DNA from: Virgibacillus sp. MSJ-26
GTDB lineage: Bacteria > Bacillota > Bacilli > Bacillales > Amphibacillaceae
Length of the DNA stretch: 64,000 nucleotides
Assembly (NCBI RefSeq): GCF_018918075.1
Contig: NZ_JAHLPW010000008.1
Span: forward strand, 62,001-126,000
Direction of reading: 5' to 3'
Shown here: one piece after another, positions 9,748 through 17,507 of the stretch
How the letters are laid out: each line of letters opens with the position of its first letter
Numbering within the stretch: the first letter of the stretch is position 1
Program-made: the position numbers and the translations under genes
Notes under the pieces: model-generated
What the model was told of the DNA's origin: nothing
The model's input: only the letters and a program-made list of their open reading frames with translations
Database searches by the model: none

Positions 9748-9833
9748 TTTTTGTCCAGTTTAGTGTTGACATTCCAATCTTTAAAAAGTTCTTTACCAGC
9801 AGCACGAAAACAGCCAGCAAGAAGGTTATTGCA

Positions 9834-10574
9834 GTGTATGTTATATTTCGTGCAATTGCTGTTTTTATGCTAATCAATCAGATACCTATGCAAAGATGGG
9901 GGGATGCTTTTCTTCTTGCACTGACGCTTTCTTTATTTGCTATCCCACAACTTGTGGAACACGTGTTTAAAATTGAAGTTCCCAACTTATTAGAATTGAT
10001 TATCATATCATTTATTTTTAGTTCGACTATTCTGGGAGAATTAAGCGATTTTTACGGTTATTTCAAGTTTTGGGATACAGTTCTTCATACACTCAATGGC
10101 TTTCTAGCTGCAGGTGTTGGTTTCTCACTTGTCTATCTGTTAAATAAAAATGCCAAGGGTTTGAATTTGACCCCGTTGTTTCTTGCAATAGTCACTTTCT
10201 GTTTTTCTATGACTGTTGGCGTAATGTGGGAGTTTATTGAATACTCAGCAGACCGCTGGATGGACCTGGATATGCAGAAAGACCGAATTGTTCAAGAAAT
10301 TAATAGTGTAAGTATTGGTGCGGAAAAAAATGTTGTTTATCATATTGAGAATATTGAACGCACCGTTATTGAAAGTAAAGACGAGTCGGGAAATAGTATT
10401 GAAACAGTGATTGATGACGGATATCTTGATATTGGAATTCATGATACAATGAAGGATTTATTTGTCAACCTGCTTGGTGCTATTGTCTTTAGTGTGTTCG
10501 GCTATCTATACGCTCAGCACGATCAGAAAAGGTATAGGTTTGTTCAGAACTTTATACCTAAAAAAAAGGAGTGA
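9834..10574 (+). CDS. YjdF/DUF2238-like integral membrane protein, upstream region disrupted by IS
   Basis: 246 residues with about five or six membrane segments. The signature WDTVLHTLNGFLAAGVGFSLVY, here written in parts as WDTVLHTLNG and then FLAAGVGFSLVY, and MWEFIEY later in the chain resemble the YjdF (DUF2238) family of unknown function. A soluble loop of about 75 residues follows the WEFIEY motif before the last helix. The frame stays open upstream from GTG 9834 to the IS end and encodes a basic stretch (KKFFTSSTKTASKK). The original start may therefore have been lost. GTG 9834 has AAGAAGG 8 bases before it and is the best present start. The original promoter seems to lie at 8507-8535 on the other side of the IS. 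Confidence 0.6.
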   Translation: MYVIFRAIAVFMLINQIPMQRWGDAFLLALTLSLFAIPQLVEHVFKIEVPNLLELIIISFIFSSTILGELSDFYGYFKFWDTVLHTLNGFLAAGVGFSLVYLLNKNAKGLNLTPLFLAIVTFCFSMTVGVMWEFIEYSADRWMDLDMQKDRIVQEINSVSIGAEKNVVYHIENIERTVIESKDESGNSIETVIDDGYLDIGIHDTMKDLFVNLLGAIVFSVFGYLYAQHDQKRYRFVQNFIPKKKE

Positions 10575-10969
10575 ACTAGGTCAAGTAGTATAGGTTGTAT
10601 TGCCGTTTACTTGTTGATGTTTTATTATCAATATCATTTGGTTATTGTACTAGGTCATCAGAATACTATCCAAAATTTGATTTTTTGAAGTCGTCCTTAT
10701 GGCAAATTAAAGTGCTATTGGAAGTGTCAGACGAAGCATTAATGGTTATTAAATTAAAAAAGCGGTCTCTTGATAATGTTTCTGGTGTCATGAATCCATG
10801 TGTTTTTTGAATAAGTGTTCAACTATCGTGTTGATATCGCTGAATAAAAAAAGGTATATACGTAAAATATAATATCGGATCTTATAAAATAACATACACA
10901 ATATGAGGAGTTAAATACCGTATAAAAAAATATCAAATAATCATTACAAATAAAACTTAAAACGCACAC
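10575..10969. other. Intergenic stretch without a supported gene
   Basis: About 400 bases of AT-rich sequence after the membrane-protein gene. A 71-codon open frame (10595-10810) has no ribosome-binding site and no recognisable motif, so I do not call it. No repeat or hairpin stood out. Confidence 0.5.
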
Positions 10970-11065
10970 TTGACAGTCGTAGTAATGTGACATACAATGT
11001 AAATTATAGGTGAGGGAGCTATCCCTTACCTTAAAAAATAACATTATATACGACAGTCGTAATAT
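10970..11065 (+). promoter_or_regulatory. Promoter and probable PadR operator region
   Basis: TTGACA (10970-10975) and TACAAT (10993-10998) are spaced by 17 bases. The -10 region lies in an ATGT/ACAT-rich stretch of the kind PadR proteins bind. GACAGTCGTA occurs at 10971 and again at about 11051. A 9-bp stem (11009-11017 with 11022-11030) lies in the transcribed leader. Together these suggest autoregulation of the padR-exporter operon. Confidence 0.6.
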
Positions 11066-11094
11066 TTTGATGAACAAAGACAGGTGATAAGAAT

Positions 11095-11430
11095 ATGGGT
11101 GGAAAATTATCAAGCGATATTTTACGTGGACATACGGATACAATAGTTTTAGCGAGCTTACTGGATCGTGACCGATATGGGTTTGAAATTTATAATCGCG
11201 TTCTTAACAAGACAGATAATTTATATGAGTTAAAAGAAACGACTCTTTATTCCAGTTATAAACGATTAGAAAAAGATGGTTTTATTCAATCGTATTGGGG
11301 TGATGAAACACAAGGTGGTCGTAGAAAGTATTATCGTATCACCGAACTTGGACGAGAACTGTATCAACAAAAGCTTAAAGATTATGAGTTTACAAAGAAA
11401 ATTTTAGAACGATTATTTATGGAGGAATGA
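11095..11430 (+). CDS. PadR-family transcriptional regulator
   Basis: A 111-residue winged-helix repressor. It shows the family pattern: an N-terminal helix block (LRGHTDTIVLASLLDRDRYG), the YELKETTLYSSYKRLEKDG recognition region, the GGRRKYYRIT wing, and a C-terminal dimerisation helix. Start is ATG 11095 with AGGTGAT before it. It is the first gene of a four-gene operon with a prefix-domain membrane protein and a DrrA/DrrB-type exporter. It most likely represses this operon and responds to the exported compound. The stop overlaps the next gene's translation-start region. Confidence 0.9.
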   Translation: MGGKLSSDILRGHTDTIVLASLLDRDRYGFEIYNRVLNKTDNLYELKETTLYSSYKRLEKDGFIQSYWGDETQGGRRKYYRITELGRELYQQKLKDYEFTKKILERLFMEE

Positions 11431-11432
11431 TT

Positions 11433-12305
11433 ATGGAACTGAAAGAATTTATTGATCATGCATTTGAAAAATATGAAGAATCACCAGAATTGATTGATTT
11501 TAAGGAAGAATTATTAACAAATCTACAAGACCGTTTAAAAAGCTTGGAAGCAACTGGTTTAAAACGAACGGAGGCTTTAAAGGAAATTAGAACAGAGTTT
11601 GCAGATATTAATAAGATTGCAGATGAAATGAGTTTGGATAAAAAGAAAGAAGTTTTTGAAATTCAATATATGTCATTTCGACATTTTGTTACTAGACCAC
11701 GAGCCGCCATATACACATTATTAGGAGTTATTGCTCTATTTGGATTGATTGTTTCAGGGTTAAGCTATCTTACATCAGGAAAAATTGAAGCTTTAACAGG
11801 TGTATTGATGGTTTTTCTAGCTTTGCCTTCAGCAGGATTTGTTTATATGGGGTTAACGCAAGAAACGGCAACACGTCATCCAATGCGTCCATTACGTGCA
11901 TTAATATATGCGATTGCGGTATTCGTTTTCTTATTCGGTGCTTTACTTGTGCCGATTTTAGTATTCGGTGAAGCTAGATCATTAGAAGCTGCGCTTGCCA
12001 CTTTAATCCCTTTCGCTTTACCAAGTATTGGTGTGATTGCATTCTTAATGATTACGGAAGCTGACTATCGTAAAGCATGGGTACTAAAAGAAGCTGAGAA
12101 ACAAATTGAATGGGCAAAAGGCTTTGAGGATTCAGGTAATGCACAAACATTCGGAATAATGACAGCGGCGGTTTGGATTTTAGCGATTGGGTTATTTGTT
12201 CTATTATTGATTTTAAAACTGTGGCTCTACAGCTGGATTCCATTAGTAGTAGCACTCGCTGTCATGATGTTTTTACTTGCACATTATATAAAGAAAAGTA
12301 ACTAA
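11433..12305 (+). CDS. Permease-prefix-domain membrane protein
   Basis: 290 residues. The N-terminal 75 residues form a helical soluble region (LKEFIDHAFEKYEESPEL and onward) like the permease prefix domain 1 found next to PadR genes. About six membrane helices follow from residue 85. I prefer ATG 11433 because GGAGG (11421-11425) lies 7 bases before it but only 1 base before ATG 11427. Its position between padR and the ABC genes suggests an accessory or sensing part of the exporter. The exact role is not known to me. Confidence 0.7.
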   Translation: MELKEFIDHAFEKYEESPELIDFKEELLTNLQDRLKSLEATGLKRTEALKEIRTEFADINKIADEMSLDKKKEVFEIQYMSFRHFVTRPRAAIYTLLGVIALFGLIVSGLSYLTSGKIEALTGVLMVFLALPSAGFVYMGLTQETATRHPMRPLRALIYAIAVFVFLFGALLVPILVFGEARSLEAALATLIPFALPSIGVIAFLMITEADYRKAWVLKEAEKQIEWAKGFEDSGNAQTFGIMTAAVWILAIGLFVLLLILKLWLYSWIPLVVALAVMMFLLAHYIKKSN

Positions 12306-12326
12306 AGAAAGGGGGATTCAAGTATT

Positions 12327-13298
12327 ATGACTAATGCAATTAGTGTTGAGAATTTAAGTATGACTTATGATAATAAAGGGGAGAAAAATATTGCCGTTGA
12401 CAATATTAGTTTTACAGTCGACCAAGGTGAAATTTTTAGTTTTCTTGGACCAAGCGGAGCAGGCAAGACCACGACACAACGGATACTTACAACCTTGTTA
12501 CCAATTGAGAATGGAGAGGTTAGTATAGCTGGATATAATGTTTTAACTGATGCCAAAAAGGTTCGGGCGAATATAGGCTATGTTAGCCAACTTGGTGGTG
12601 CTGATCCAAATGCGACAGTACGTGAAAATCTAGAATTAACAGGAAAGTTATATGGTCTTTCAAAGAAGTTAACAGTGCAAAGAATTGATAAATTGAGTAA
12701 GTTGCTTGATTTCCATGAATTGCTATCGCGCTTTGTTCGTACATTGTCCGGTGGGCAAAAACGTCGGGTGGAGATTGCTCAAGGAATTTTACATGAACCT
12801 GAGGTGTTATTTCTTGATGAGCCGACAACAGGGCTTGATCCACAAAATAGAGCTAATCTATGGCGACATATTAAAAAACTACGAGACAATGGCATGACTA
12901 TTTTCCTTACTACTCATTATTTAGAAGAAGCTGATGCTTTAAGCAACCGTTTAGTTATTCTCGATCAGGGCAAAATTGTAGCCGAAGGAACACCAACGGA
13001 ATTAAAGAAAAAGGTTTCGGGTGAAGCTATTTCTCTTGAACTGAAATATTTGCAAGATGTTGAAAAAATAAATGTGTTCTTTAATCAAATAGGGATTGAT
13101 AATGTTATAGAAACAGACATGAAATTCACCATTTACACGTCTAAAGGTGAAGAATTGATCGGGAGAATTTTTAAATATTCAAAAGAGAATCATGTTGAAT
13201 TAGTCAATCTATCATTATCCATGCCATCTTTAAATGATGTATTCCTATCCTTAACTGGTAAAGAATTACGCGATGGTGGAAAGAGAGGTGAACAATAA
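12327..13298 (+). CDS. ABC exporter ATP-binding protein (DrrA-like)
   Basis: 323 residues. Walker A is GPSGAGKTTTQR, the signature is LSGGQKRRVEIAQG, and Walker B is VLFLDEPTTGLDP. The C-terminal extension of about 90 residues is usual for the DrrA/daunorubicin-resistance branch of ABC-2 exporters. It ends in TAATG overlap with the permease gene, so the two are translationally coupled. The ribosome-binding site is AAAGGGGG before ATG 12327. It energises export of a drug-like or lipid substrate, which is unidentified. Confidence 0.9.
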   Translation: MTNAISVENLSMTYDNKGEKNIAVDNISFTVDQGEIFSFLGPSGAGKTTTQRILTTLLPIENGEVSIAGYNVLTDAKKVRANIGYVSQLGGADPNATVRENLELTGKLYGLSKKLTVQRIDKLSKLLDFHELLSRFVRTLSGGQKRRVEIAQGILHEPEVLFLDEPTTGLDPQNRANLWRHIKKLRDNGMTIFLTTHYLEEADALSNRLVILDQGKIVAEGTPTELKKKVSGEAISLELKYLQDVEKINVFFNQIGIDNVIETDMKFTIYTSKGEELIGRIFKYSKENHVELVNLSLSMPSLNDVFLSLTGKELRDGGKRGEQ

Positions 13299-14056
13299 TG
13301 CAGATAGTAAGAGAAATAAATATATTCTTTGTTCGTAAATTAAAAGAGTCTATTCGTCAAATGGCTTGGGTAATCTCAGGGTTGATGACACCGTTTTTGT
13401 ATATTTTATTATTCAGTCCATTGTTGAAAAAAATAACACGGCCCGCCATGAGTACAGCTGAGGTTTTAGATATGTTTGTTCCAGGAATATTAGTTCTATT
13501 AGCATTTGGTTCTGGAATGGGGGCGGGATGGTTAATGGTTTTTGATTTAAATAATGGCATTATAGAACGTTTACGTGTCACCCCCGCAAGTCGGTTTGCT
13601 ATGTTAATGGGTGGAGTGTTAAAAGATGTCGTAGCGTTTATTGTTCCAGCAATTATTGTTTTAGTCATCTCAAGTCTATTTGGATATGAAATTCATTTTG
13701 TGGGAATTTTGTTACAGTTACTATTACTTTCGATTCTTACGATGATGGTTTCGGCATGGTCTGGAAGCATAGGTTTGTTGTTGCAAGATGTAGGTGGTGT
13801 TGCTGCTGTAGTAACCTCGTTACAACTGCCGTTAACTTTACTTGCTGGTATTTTATTACCGATATCATTTGGACCAAAATGGTTACAGGTACTCGCTCAT
13901 TTCAATCCACTTTATTATGGTGTAGAAGCTTCTAAAGAATTAGCAGCTGGATCGATAGTGAACCAGTCTGTTTTCATAGGTTTTCTAGTCATAGTGATTA
14001 TTACAATAATCACACTAGCATGGTCAACTCGCGTTTACAACAAAGCTGTTGCATAA
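13298..14056 (+). CDS. ABC-2 type exporter permease
   Basis: 252 residues with six predicted membrane helices and the ABC-2 conserved block near the fifth helix (LQLPLTLLAGILLPISFGP, then FNPLYYGVEASK). It forms the membrane channel for the ATPase encoded immediately upstream and overlaps that gene by one base. It is the last gene of the padR operon and is followed by a strong bidirectional terminator. Confidence 0.9.
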   Translation: MQIVREINIFFVRKLKESIRQMAWVISGLMTPFLYILLFSPLLKKITRPAMSTAEVLDMFVPGILVLLAFGSGMGAGWLMVFDLNNGIIERLRVTPASRFAMLMGGVLKDVVAFIVPAIIVLVISSLFGYEIHFVGILLQLLLLSILTMMVSAWSGSIGLLLQDVGGVAAVVTSLQLPLTLLAGILLPISFGPKWLQVLAHFNPLYYGVEASKELAAGSIVNQSVFIGFLVIVIITIITLAWSTRVYNKAVA

Positions 14057-14131
14057 TAACTAAAAGAATAAAATGTTGAACGATGTTTTTAATCATTGCT
14101 ATTTTAAAATGGTGTTTCCTTTATAAAGAAT

Positions 14132-14166
14132 AGCGGCAAAACAGTCGAAGTTTTGCCGCTTTCTTT
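14132..14166. terminator. Bidirectional terminator between exporter operon and MFS gene
   Basis: An 11-bp perfect stem (14132-14142 with 14150-14160) is flanked by a T-run on the + side and an A-run on the other. It serves both converging operons. Confidence 0.9.
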
Positions 14167-15638
14167 TATTCACATTCTGTTGTACTCTCTTCTTCGTCTG
14201 GGCTCGCCCGATAAACTTTTAACGCCATGATAACTGCAAAAATAGCGATGATGAAGGCGATGAAATAAACAAGTTCAACACCAGCTACCATTGCTTGATT
14301 AATGGTGGCTGGATCTTCTGGATTATTAGACTTATTTAAAAAGTGAAGCTGTCTCGTATTCATAATACTAATAAATACTGAAACTCCAATGGCGCCAGCT
14401 ACAGGTTGTAAAGTAGTCATCACAGCTGTGCCGTGTGGATATAATGCTTTTGGAAGTTGATTTAATCCATTCGTTTGTGCCGGCATCATGATTGCAGAAA
14501 CACTAAGCATTAACAAAATATATCCTACAATGATTACCCATACTGATGTGTCTACAGTTAATCTGCTCATCATAAACATCGTCCCACTTAAAACAATCGT
14601 TGCAGGAATCATTAGAACGCGCGGACCAAATTTATCAAATAGATGCCCCATAAATGGCGACATCGCTCCATTCAAGATACTACCAGGTAATAGAATCAAT
14701 CCGGCAGTTGCAGCAGTTAATGCTAACGGACCTTGCATAAAGATTGGTAATATAAGCTCAGAAGCAAACATGGCCATAATGATAATTAAAAACATAAAGA
14801 TAGCATGTGTATACATTGGGTATTTGAATACTCTTAAATTCATCACTGGTTCCTCTAACTTAAATTGTCTTATCGAGAATAAAACAATACTGATTACTCC
14901 GATGATGATGGTTAGGTACACGCTCGGACTTAAGAAGCCTTCTTTACTTTCTCCAGCAGAGCTAAAACCATAAATAATTGTTCCAAATCCAACGGAAGAG
15001 AACAATATAGATGGAAAATCTATTTTTGGTTTTGTGACTTCACCGACATTAACTAAAAATTTATAGGCAAACATAATGGAAAATAGAGCAAAAGGAATGA
15101 CAGTAATAAATAGATAACGCCACCCTAAATATTCAACAATAACCCCGGATAAAGTTGGACCAATAGCAGGGGCAAACATAAAAACTAATCCAACGATCCC
15201 CATGATTTTTCCACGCTTCAGTGGTGGATAAAGTAATAAGAAAACATTAAATATGATGGGCATCAATAACCCTGTTCCAACAGCTTGTGTTAAACGTCCA
15301 ACTAATAATATTGTAAAATTCGGTGCCATGGCACTAATTGTTGTTCCGATTGTGAAAAAAGTCATCACACCGATAAATAATTGTCTTGTTGTAAACCATT
15401 GTACTAATAATGCGGATATCGGGATAACTATCCCCATAACGAGCATGAAACCTGTAGCCATCCATTGTACGGTTGGTAATGTAATATTAAATTCTTGCAT
15501 TAATGTTGTTAAAGCAATATTTAGTAATGTTTCATTTAATACAGCAAAAAAAGCCCCAATGATTAGTGAAATCATAATTGGTAGCGTTTTGACATTAGGG
15601 TCATCCGCTAAGTATTCGTACTTTTTGCTATTGTCCAT
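14166..15638 (-). CDS. DHA2-family (EmrB/QacA-type) MFS multidrug transporter
   Basis: 490 residues with about 14 hydrophobic helices, the DHA2 size. Characteristic are NETLLNIALTTLMQEF and VQWMATGFMLVMGIVIP near the N-terminus and the motif-C-like APAIGPTLSGVIVEYLGWR in the fifth helix. It is predicted to be a proton-driven drug exporter in the plasma membrane. Start is ATG 15638 with AAGAGGTG before it. The gene has a leader of about 360 bases holding a tiny upstream frame, a long inverted repeat and a terminator, so expression is probably induced by translation-inhibiting drugs rather than only by a repressor. The substrate is not deducible. Confidence 0.88.
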   Translation of the reverse strand: MDNSKKYEYLADDPNVKTLPIMISLIIGAFFAVLNETLLNIALTTLMQEFNITLPTVQWMATGFMLVMGIVIPISALLVQWFTTRQLFIGVMTFFTIGTTISAMAPNFTILLVGRLTQAVGTGLLMPIIFNVFLLLYPPLKRGKIMGIVGLVFMFAPAIGPTLSGVIVEYLGWRYLFITVIPFALFSIMFAYKFLVNVGEVTKPKIDFPSILFSSVGFGTIIYGFSSAGESKEGFLSPSVYLTIIIGVISIVLFSIRQFKLEEPVMNLRVFKYPMYTHAIFMFLIIIMAMFASELILPIFMQGPLALTAATAGLILLPGSILNGAMSPFMGHLFDKFGPRVLMIPATIVLSGTMFMMSRLTVDTSVWVIIVGYILLMLSVSAIMMPAQTNGLNQLPKALYPHGTAVMTTLQPVAGAIGVSVFISIMNTRQLHFLNKSNNPEDPATINQAMVAGVELVYFIAFIIAIFAVIMALKVYRASPDEEESTTECE

Positions 15639-15705
15639 AATAACACCTCTTTATTTTATTGATTAAACGTAGGGGTATAAATTCCAACAAGATATAAAAT
15701 GAAAA

Positions 15706-16025
15706 AACCTCCTATCCAATTCTGAACAGGAGGCATCATACATTAATCAATAGATAAAAAGGACGTAAAACAGAGCAGTCACAATTATAGTATCTATGAT
15801 GAATTACATGCTAATCCTATTTAGAAAAGGTTCGTTATAAAAGGTTGATTTTAAAATAAAAAGTATAAATGTAATTGAAAATTACTCCATACCTATTATG
15901 TTTAAAAGAATCATTTGTATTCTATAACGGAATTTTTTCAAAAAATAGGATTATAAAATCATGTAATTCAATCACCTTTCTTAATTTAATGAGTTAATTC
16001 TACACACGGAAGTAAATTCTGTCAA
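15706..16025 (-). promoter_or_regulatory. Attenuator leader of the MFS pump gene
   Basis: Read on the minus strand. The promoter has TTGACA (16020-16025) and TAGAAT (15997-16002), 17-base spacer. An AAAGGTGAT ribosome-binding site then leads into a four-codon frame encoding M-I-L-stop (15951-15962). Its start region (15943-15969) is complementary in two 10-bp blocks to 15801-15822 downstream. A terminator (CCTCCT/AGGAGG stem then six Ts, 15706-15734) lies about 70 bases before the gene. This is the arrangement of ribosome-mediated attenuation: ribosome stalling on the uORF would change the pairing and allow read-through. Confidence 0.65.
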
Positions 16026-16140
16026 GACGCACTTCTCTTATTTATTATATCAGGAATAATTCTGGCACAAATAATCCAAATTGGTTACCTTCTATATCTT
16101 GTATAGGAAAAATGGGATAAGAGATTACCGAGAAAAGTCC

Positions 16141-16168
16141 TTGCATTTTCCTAAAAAGACGTTATAAT
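16141..16168 (+). promoter_or_regulatory. Promoter of the rlmA-ABC-F leader
   Basis: TTGCAT (16141-16146) and TATAAT (16163-16168) are spaced by 16 bases. The uORF begins 49 bases after the -10 box, and the structural genes about 450 bases downstream. Confidence 0.7.
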
Positions 16169-16216
16169 AGCTATTGTAAAATAAATGACATTAGATAAAA
16201 GGAGAATTATTAAAAA

Positions 16217-16261
16217 ATGACACATGCAATGAGACTTCGATTCCCAACTTTGAACCAGTAA
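16217..16261 (+). CDS. ErmDL-like macrolide-arrest leader peptide
   Basis: A 14-codon frame encoding MTHAMRLRFPTLNQ, with GGAGA (16201-16205) upstream. I recognise it as almost the same as the leader peptide of Bacillus erm(D)/erm(K) genes (ErmDL, MTHSMRLRFPTLNQ). In that peptide the Arg-x-Arg segment MRLR causes macrolide-dependent ribosome arrest. Here the only difference is Ala for Ser at position 4, and the arrest motif is intact. The next genes are not an erm methyltransferase but an RlmA-family methyltransferase and an ABC-F protein. The frame is followed by several hairpins and two intrinsic terminators, so stalling probably permits transcription into the operon. Confidence 0.85.
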   Translation: MTHAMRLRFPTLNQ

Positions 16262-16429
16262 TTGAATACGGTTAAAGGCTCTGTTTGTGGAAACAGAGTA
16301 AACGGGATAAGTCTGTCCTTTTTTAATATTTCTCATAACATATTGGGAAAAGTGATATACCTCAAGAAGATTGTTTTCTGCTATATTTTTATAGCGGGCA
16401 ATTTTGAGGTAAATAAATATGATATGATT

Positions 16430-16465
16430 AGAAAGGCGGATGATTCTGCCTTTCTTTATTTTTGT
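16430..16465 (+). terminator. Leader terminator T1 of rlmA-ABC-F
   Basis: An AGAAAGGC/GCCTTTCT stem with a 10-base loop is followed by TTATTTTTG. It lies between the arrest peptide and the structural genes with no gene before it, so it most likely works as an attenuator. Upstream hairpins at about 16276-16299 and 16360-16410 may compete with it. Confidence 0.75.
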
Positions 16466-16567
16466 TTGTATTACTTACCTAGCAATGGTGAGTTTATTTG
16501 TTGATATTTCTTAACATATTACTACTAAATCTAAGGATAAGGTCTATTTTAATTCCTTTACTCTTTT

Positions 16568-16597
16568 ATCACAGGCAGATGCCTGTGATTTTTTTAT
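16568..16597 (+). terminator. Leader terminator T2 immediately before rlmA
   Basis: A perfect 9-bp stem (16568-16576 with 16581-16589), AGAT loop, and seven Ts followed by ATT. It ends about 20 bases before the rlmA start codon, so RNA polymerase must pass it to express either gene. This supports transcription attenuation in two steps. Confidence 0.85.
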
Positions 16598-16616
16598 TAT
16601 AGAAAGGAAGAGTAAC

Positions 16617-17507
16617 ATGACGAATAAAGAAAAAAGTGCTAAAAAATTACGTGAAACGATAGATTTATTTCGATGTCCAATATGCCAAAGTCCCATAAAG
16701 GTGTTTGATTTAAAGAGCTTAATTTGTCCGAACAATCACACGTTTGATATCGCAAAGCAAGGATATATAAACATGATGACACGTCCTACTAACAGTCTAT
16801 ATGACAAGAAGTTATTCGAAGCTAGGCAACAGATTATTACTGGAAGTAACTTATATACCTTGTTGCACGACAGGGTTTCGAAAATAATAAAGGAGCATTT
16901 AGATTCAACAAATGATTCCATTGTCATTCTCGATGCTGGATGTGGTGAAGGCTCTCATTTACAAAAGGTTACGGAAACAGTGGGTAATGTTGCTACTACG
17001 AGAATGGGATTAGATGTTTCCAAAGAAGGCGTTATTATGGCAGCTAAAAATTATAAAGATACGATTTGGCTTGTAGGTGATCTAGCAAATACACCAATTG
17101 GAGATGGTTCATGCCAGGTTATTTTGAATATCTTTTCGCCTGCAAATTATATGGAGTTTAAAAGAGTCTTGGCTCCAAATGGTCTTGTAGTGAAAGTGGT
17201 ACCTCGGGCGAACTACCTAAAAGAATTACGAGAAGTTTTTATTCCTGAGACATCTAACGGAATGTATAGTAATGATGAAACTGTCTCTCTATTTAAGAAA
17301 CACTTTCATTCAGTAAGCCATTATCAGCTTTGCTACTCCAAAACATTAAACCAGGAGGACTTAATACATTTAGCTGAAATGTCCCCGCTCGCTTGGAATG
17401 CTAAAAAAGAACAAATCGATGCATTTATCCATCAAGACGCAACGGAAATAACGGTTGACTTGGATATTTTAGTTGGAAGCTATGATGCGGAAGGGGGTAG
17501 AGCGTAA
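16617..17507 (+). CDS. rlmA: 23S rRNA guanine-N1 methyltransferase, RlmA family
   Basis: 296 residues. An N-terminal zinc finger (C20-P-I-C23, C37, H41) and the invariant stretch HTFDIAKQGYINMM are hallmarks of the RlmA family. These enzymes methylate a guanine in hairpin 35 of 23S rRNA (G745 or G748) in the macrolide exit-tunnel region. The SAM-binding motif I is D106-A-G-C-G. In Gram-positive bacteria the RlmA(II) type affects tylosin or ketolide sensitivity. Start ATG 16617 has AAAGGAAGAG before it. It overlaps the ABC-F gene by one base, and both lie under the ErmDL-like leader, which fits a macrolide-response role. Confidence 0.85.
   Translation: MTNKEKSAKKLRETIDLFRCPICQSPIKVFDLKSLICPNNHTFDIAKQGYINMMTRPTNSLYDKKLFEARQQIITGSNLYTLLHDRVSKIIKEHLDSTNDSIVILDAGCGEGSHLQKVTETVGNVATTRMGLDVSKEGVIMAAKNYKDTIWLVGDLANTPIGDGSCQVILNIFSPANYMEFKRVLAPNGLVVKVVPRANYLKELREVFIPETSNGMYSNDETVSLFKKHFHSVSHYQLCYSKTLNQEDLIHLAEMSPLAWNAKKEQIDAFIHQDATEITVDLDILVGSYDAEGGRA

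Larger units (their letters stand above)
8542..9771 (+). mobile_element. IS3-family insertion sequence, about 1230 bp
   Basis: Imperfect terminal inverted repeats (8542-8561 and 9752-9771, 15 of 20 matching) enclose an orfA/orfB pair in the -1 relation usual for IS3. Weak matches continue a few bases beyond both ends, so the exact ends could lie 4-5 bases further out. No clear target duplication was found. Both reading frames are intact and the DDE triad is complete, so the element may still be active. Confidence 0.85.

Noticed and set aside
10595-10810. 71-codon open frame after the membrane-protein gene
   Set aside because: No ribosome-binding site, no motif and an unusual residue mix; probably chance.
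14488-14973. 161-codon + strand open frame opposite the MFS gene
   Set aside because: It is the antisense shadow of a well-supported transporter gene and has no ribosome-binding site.
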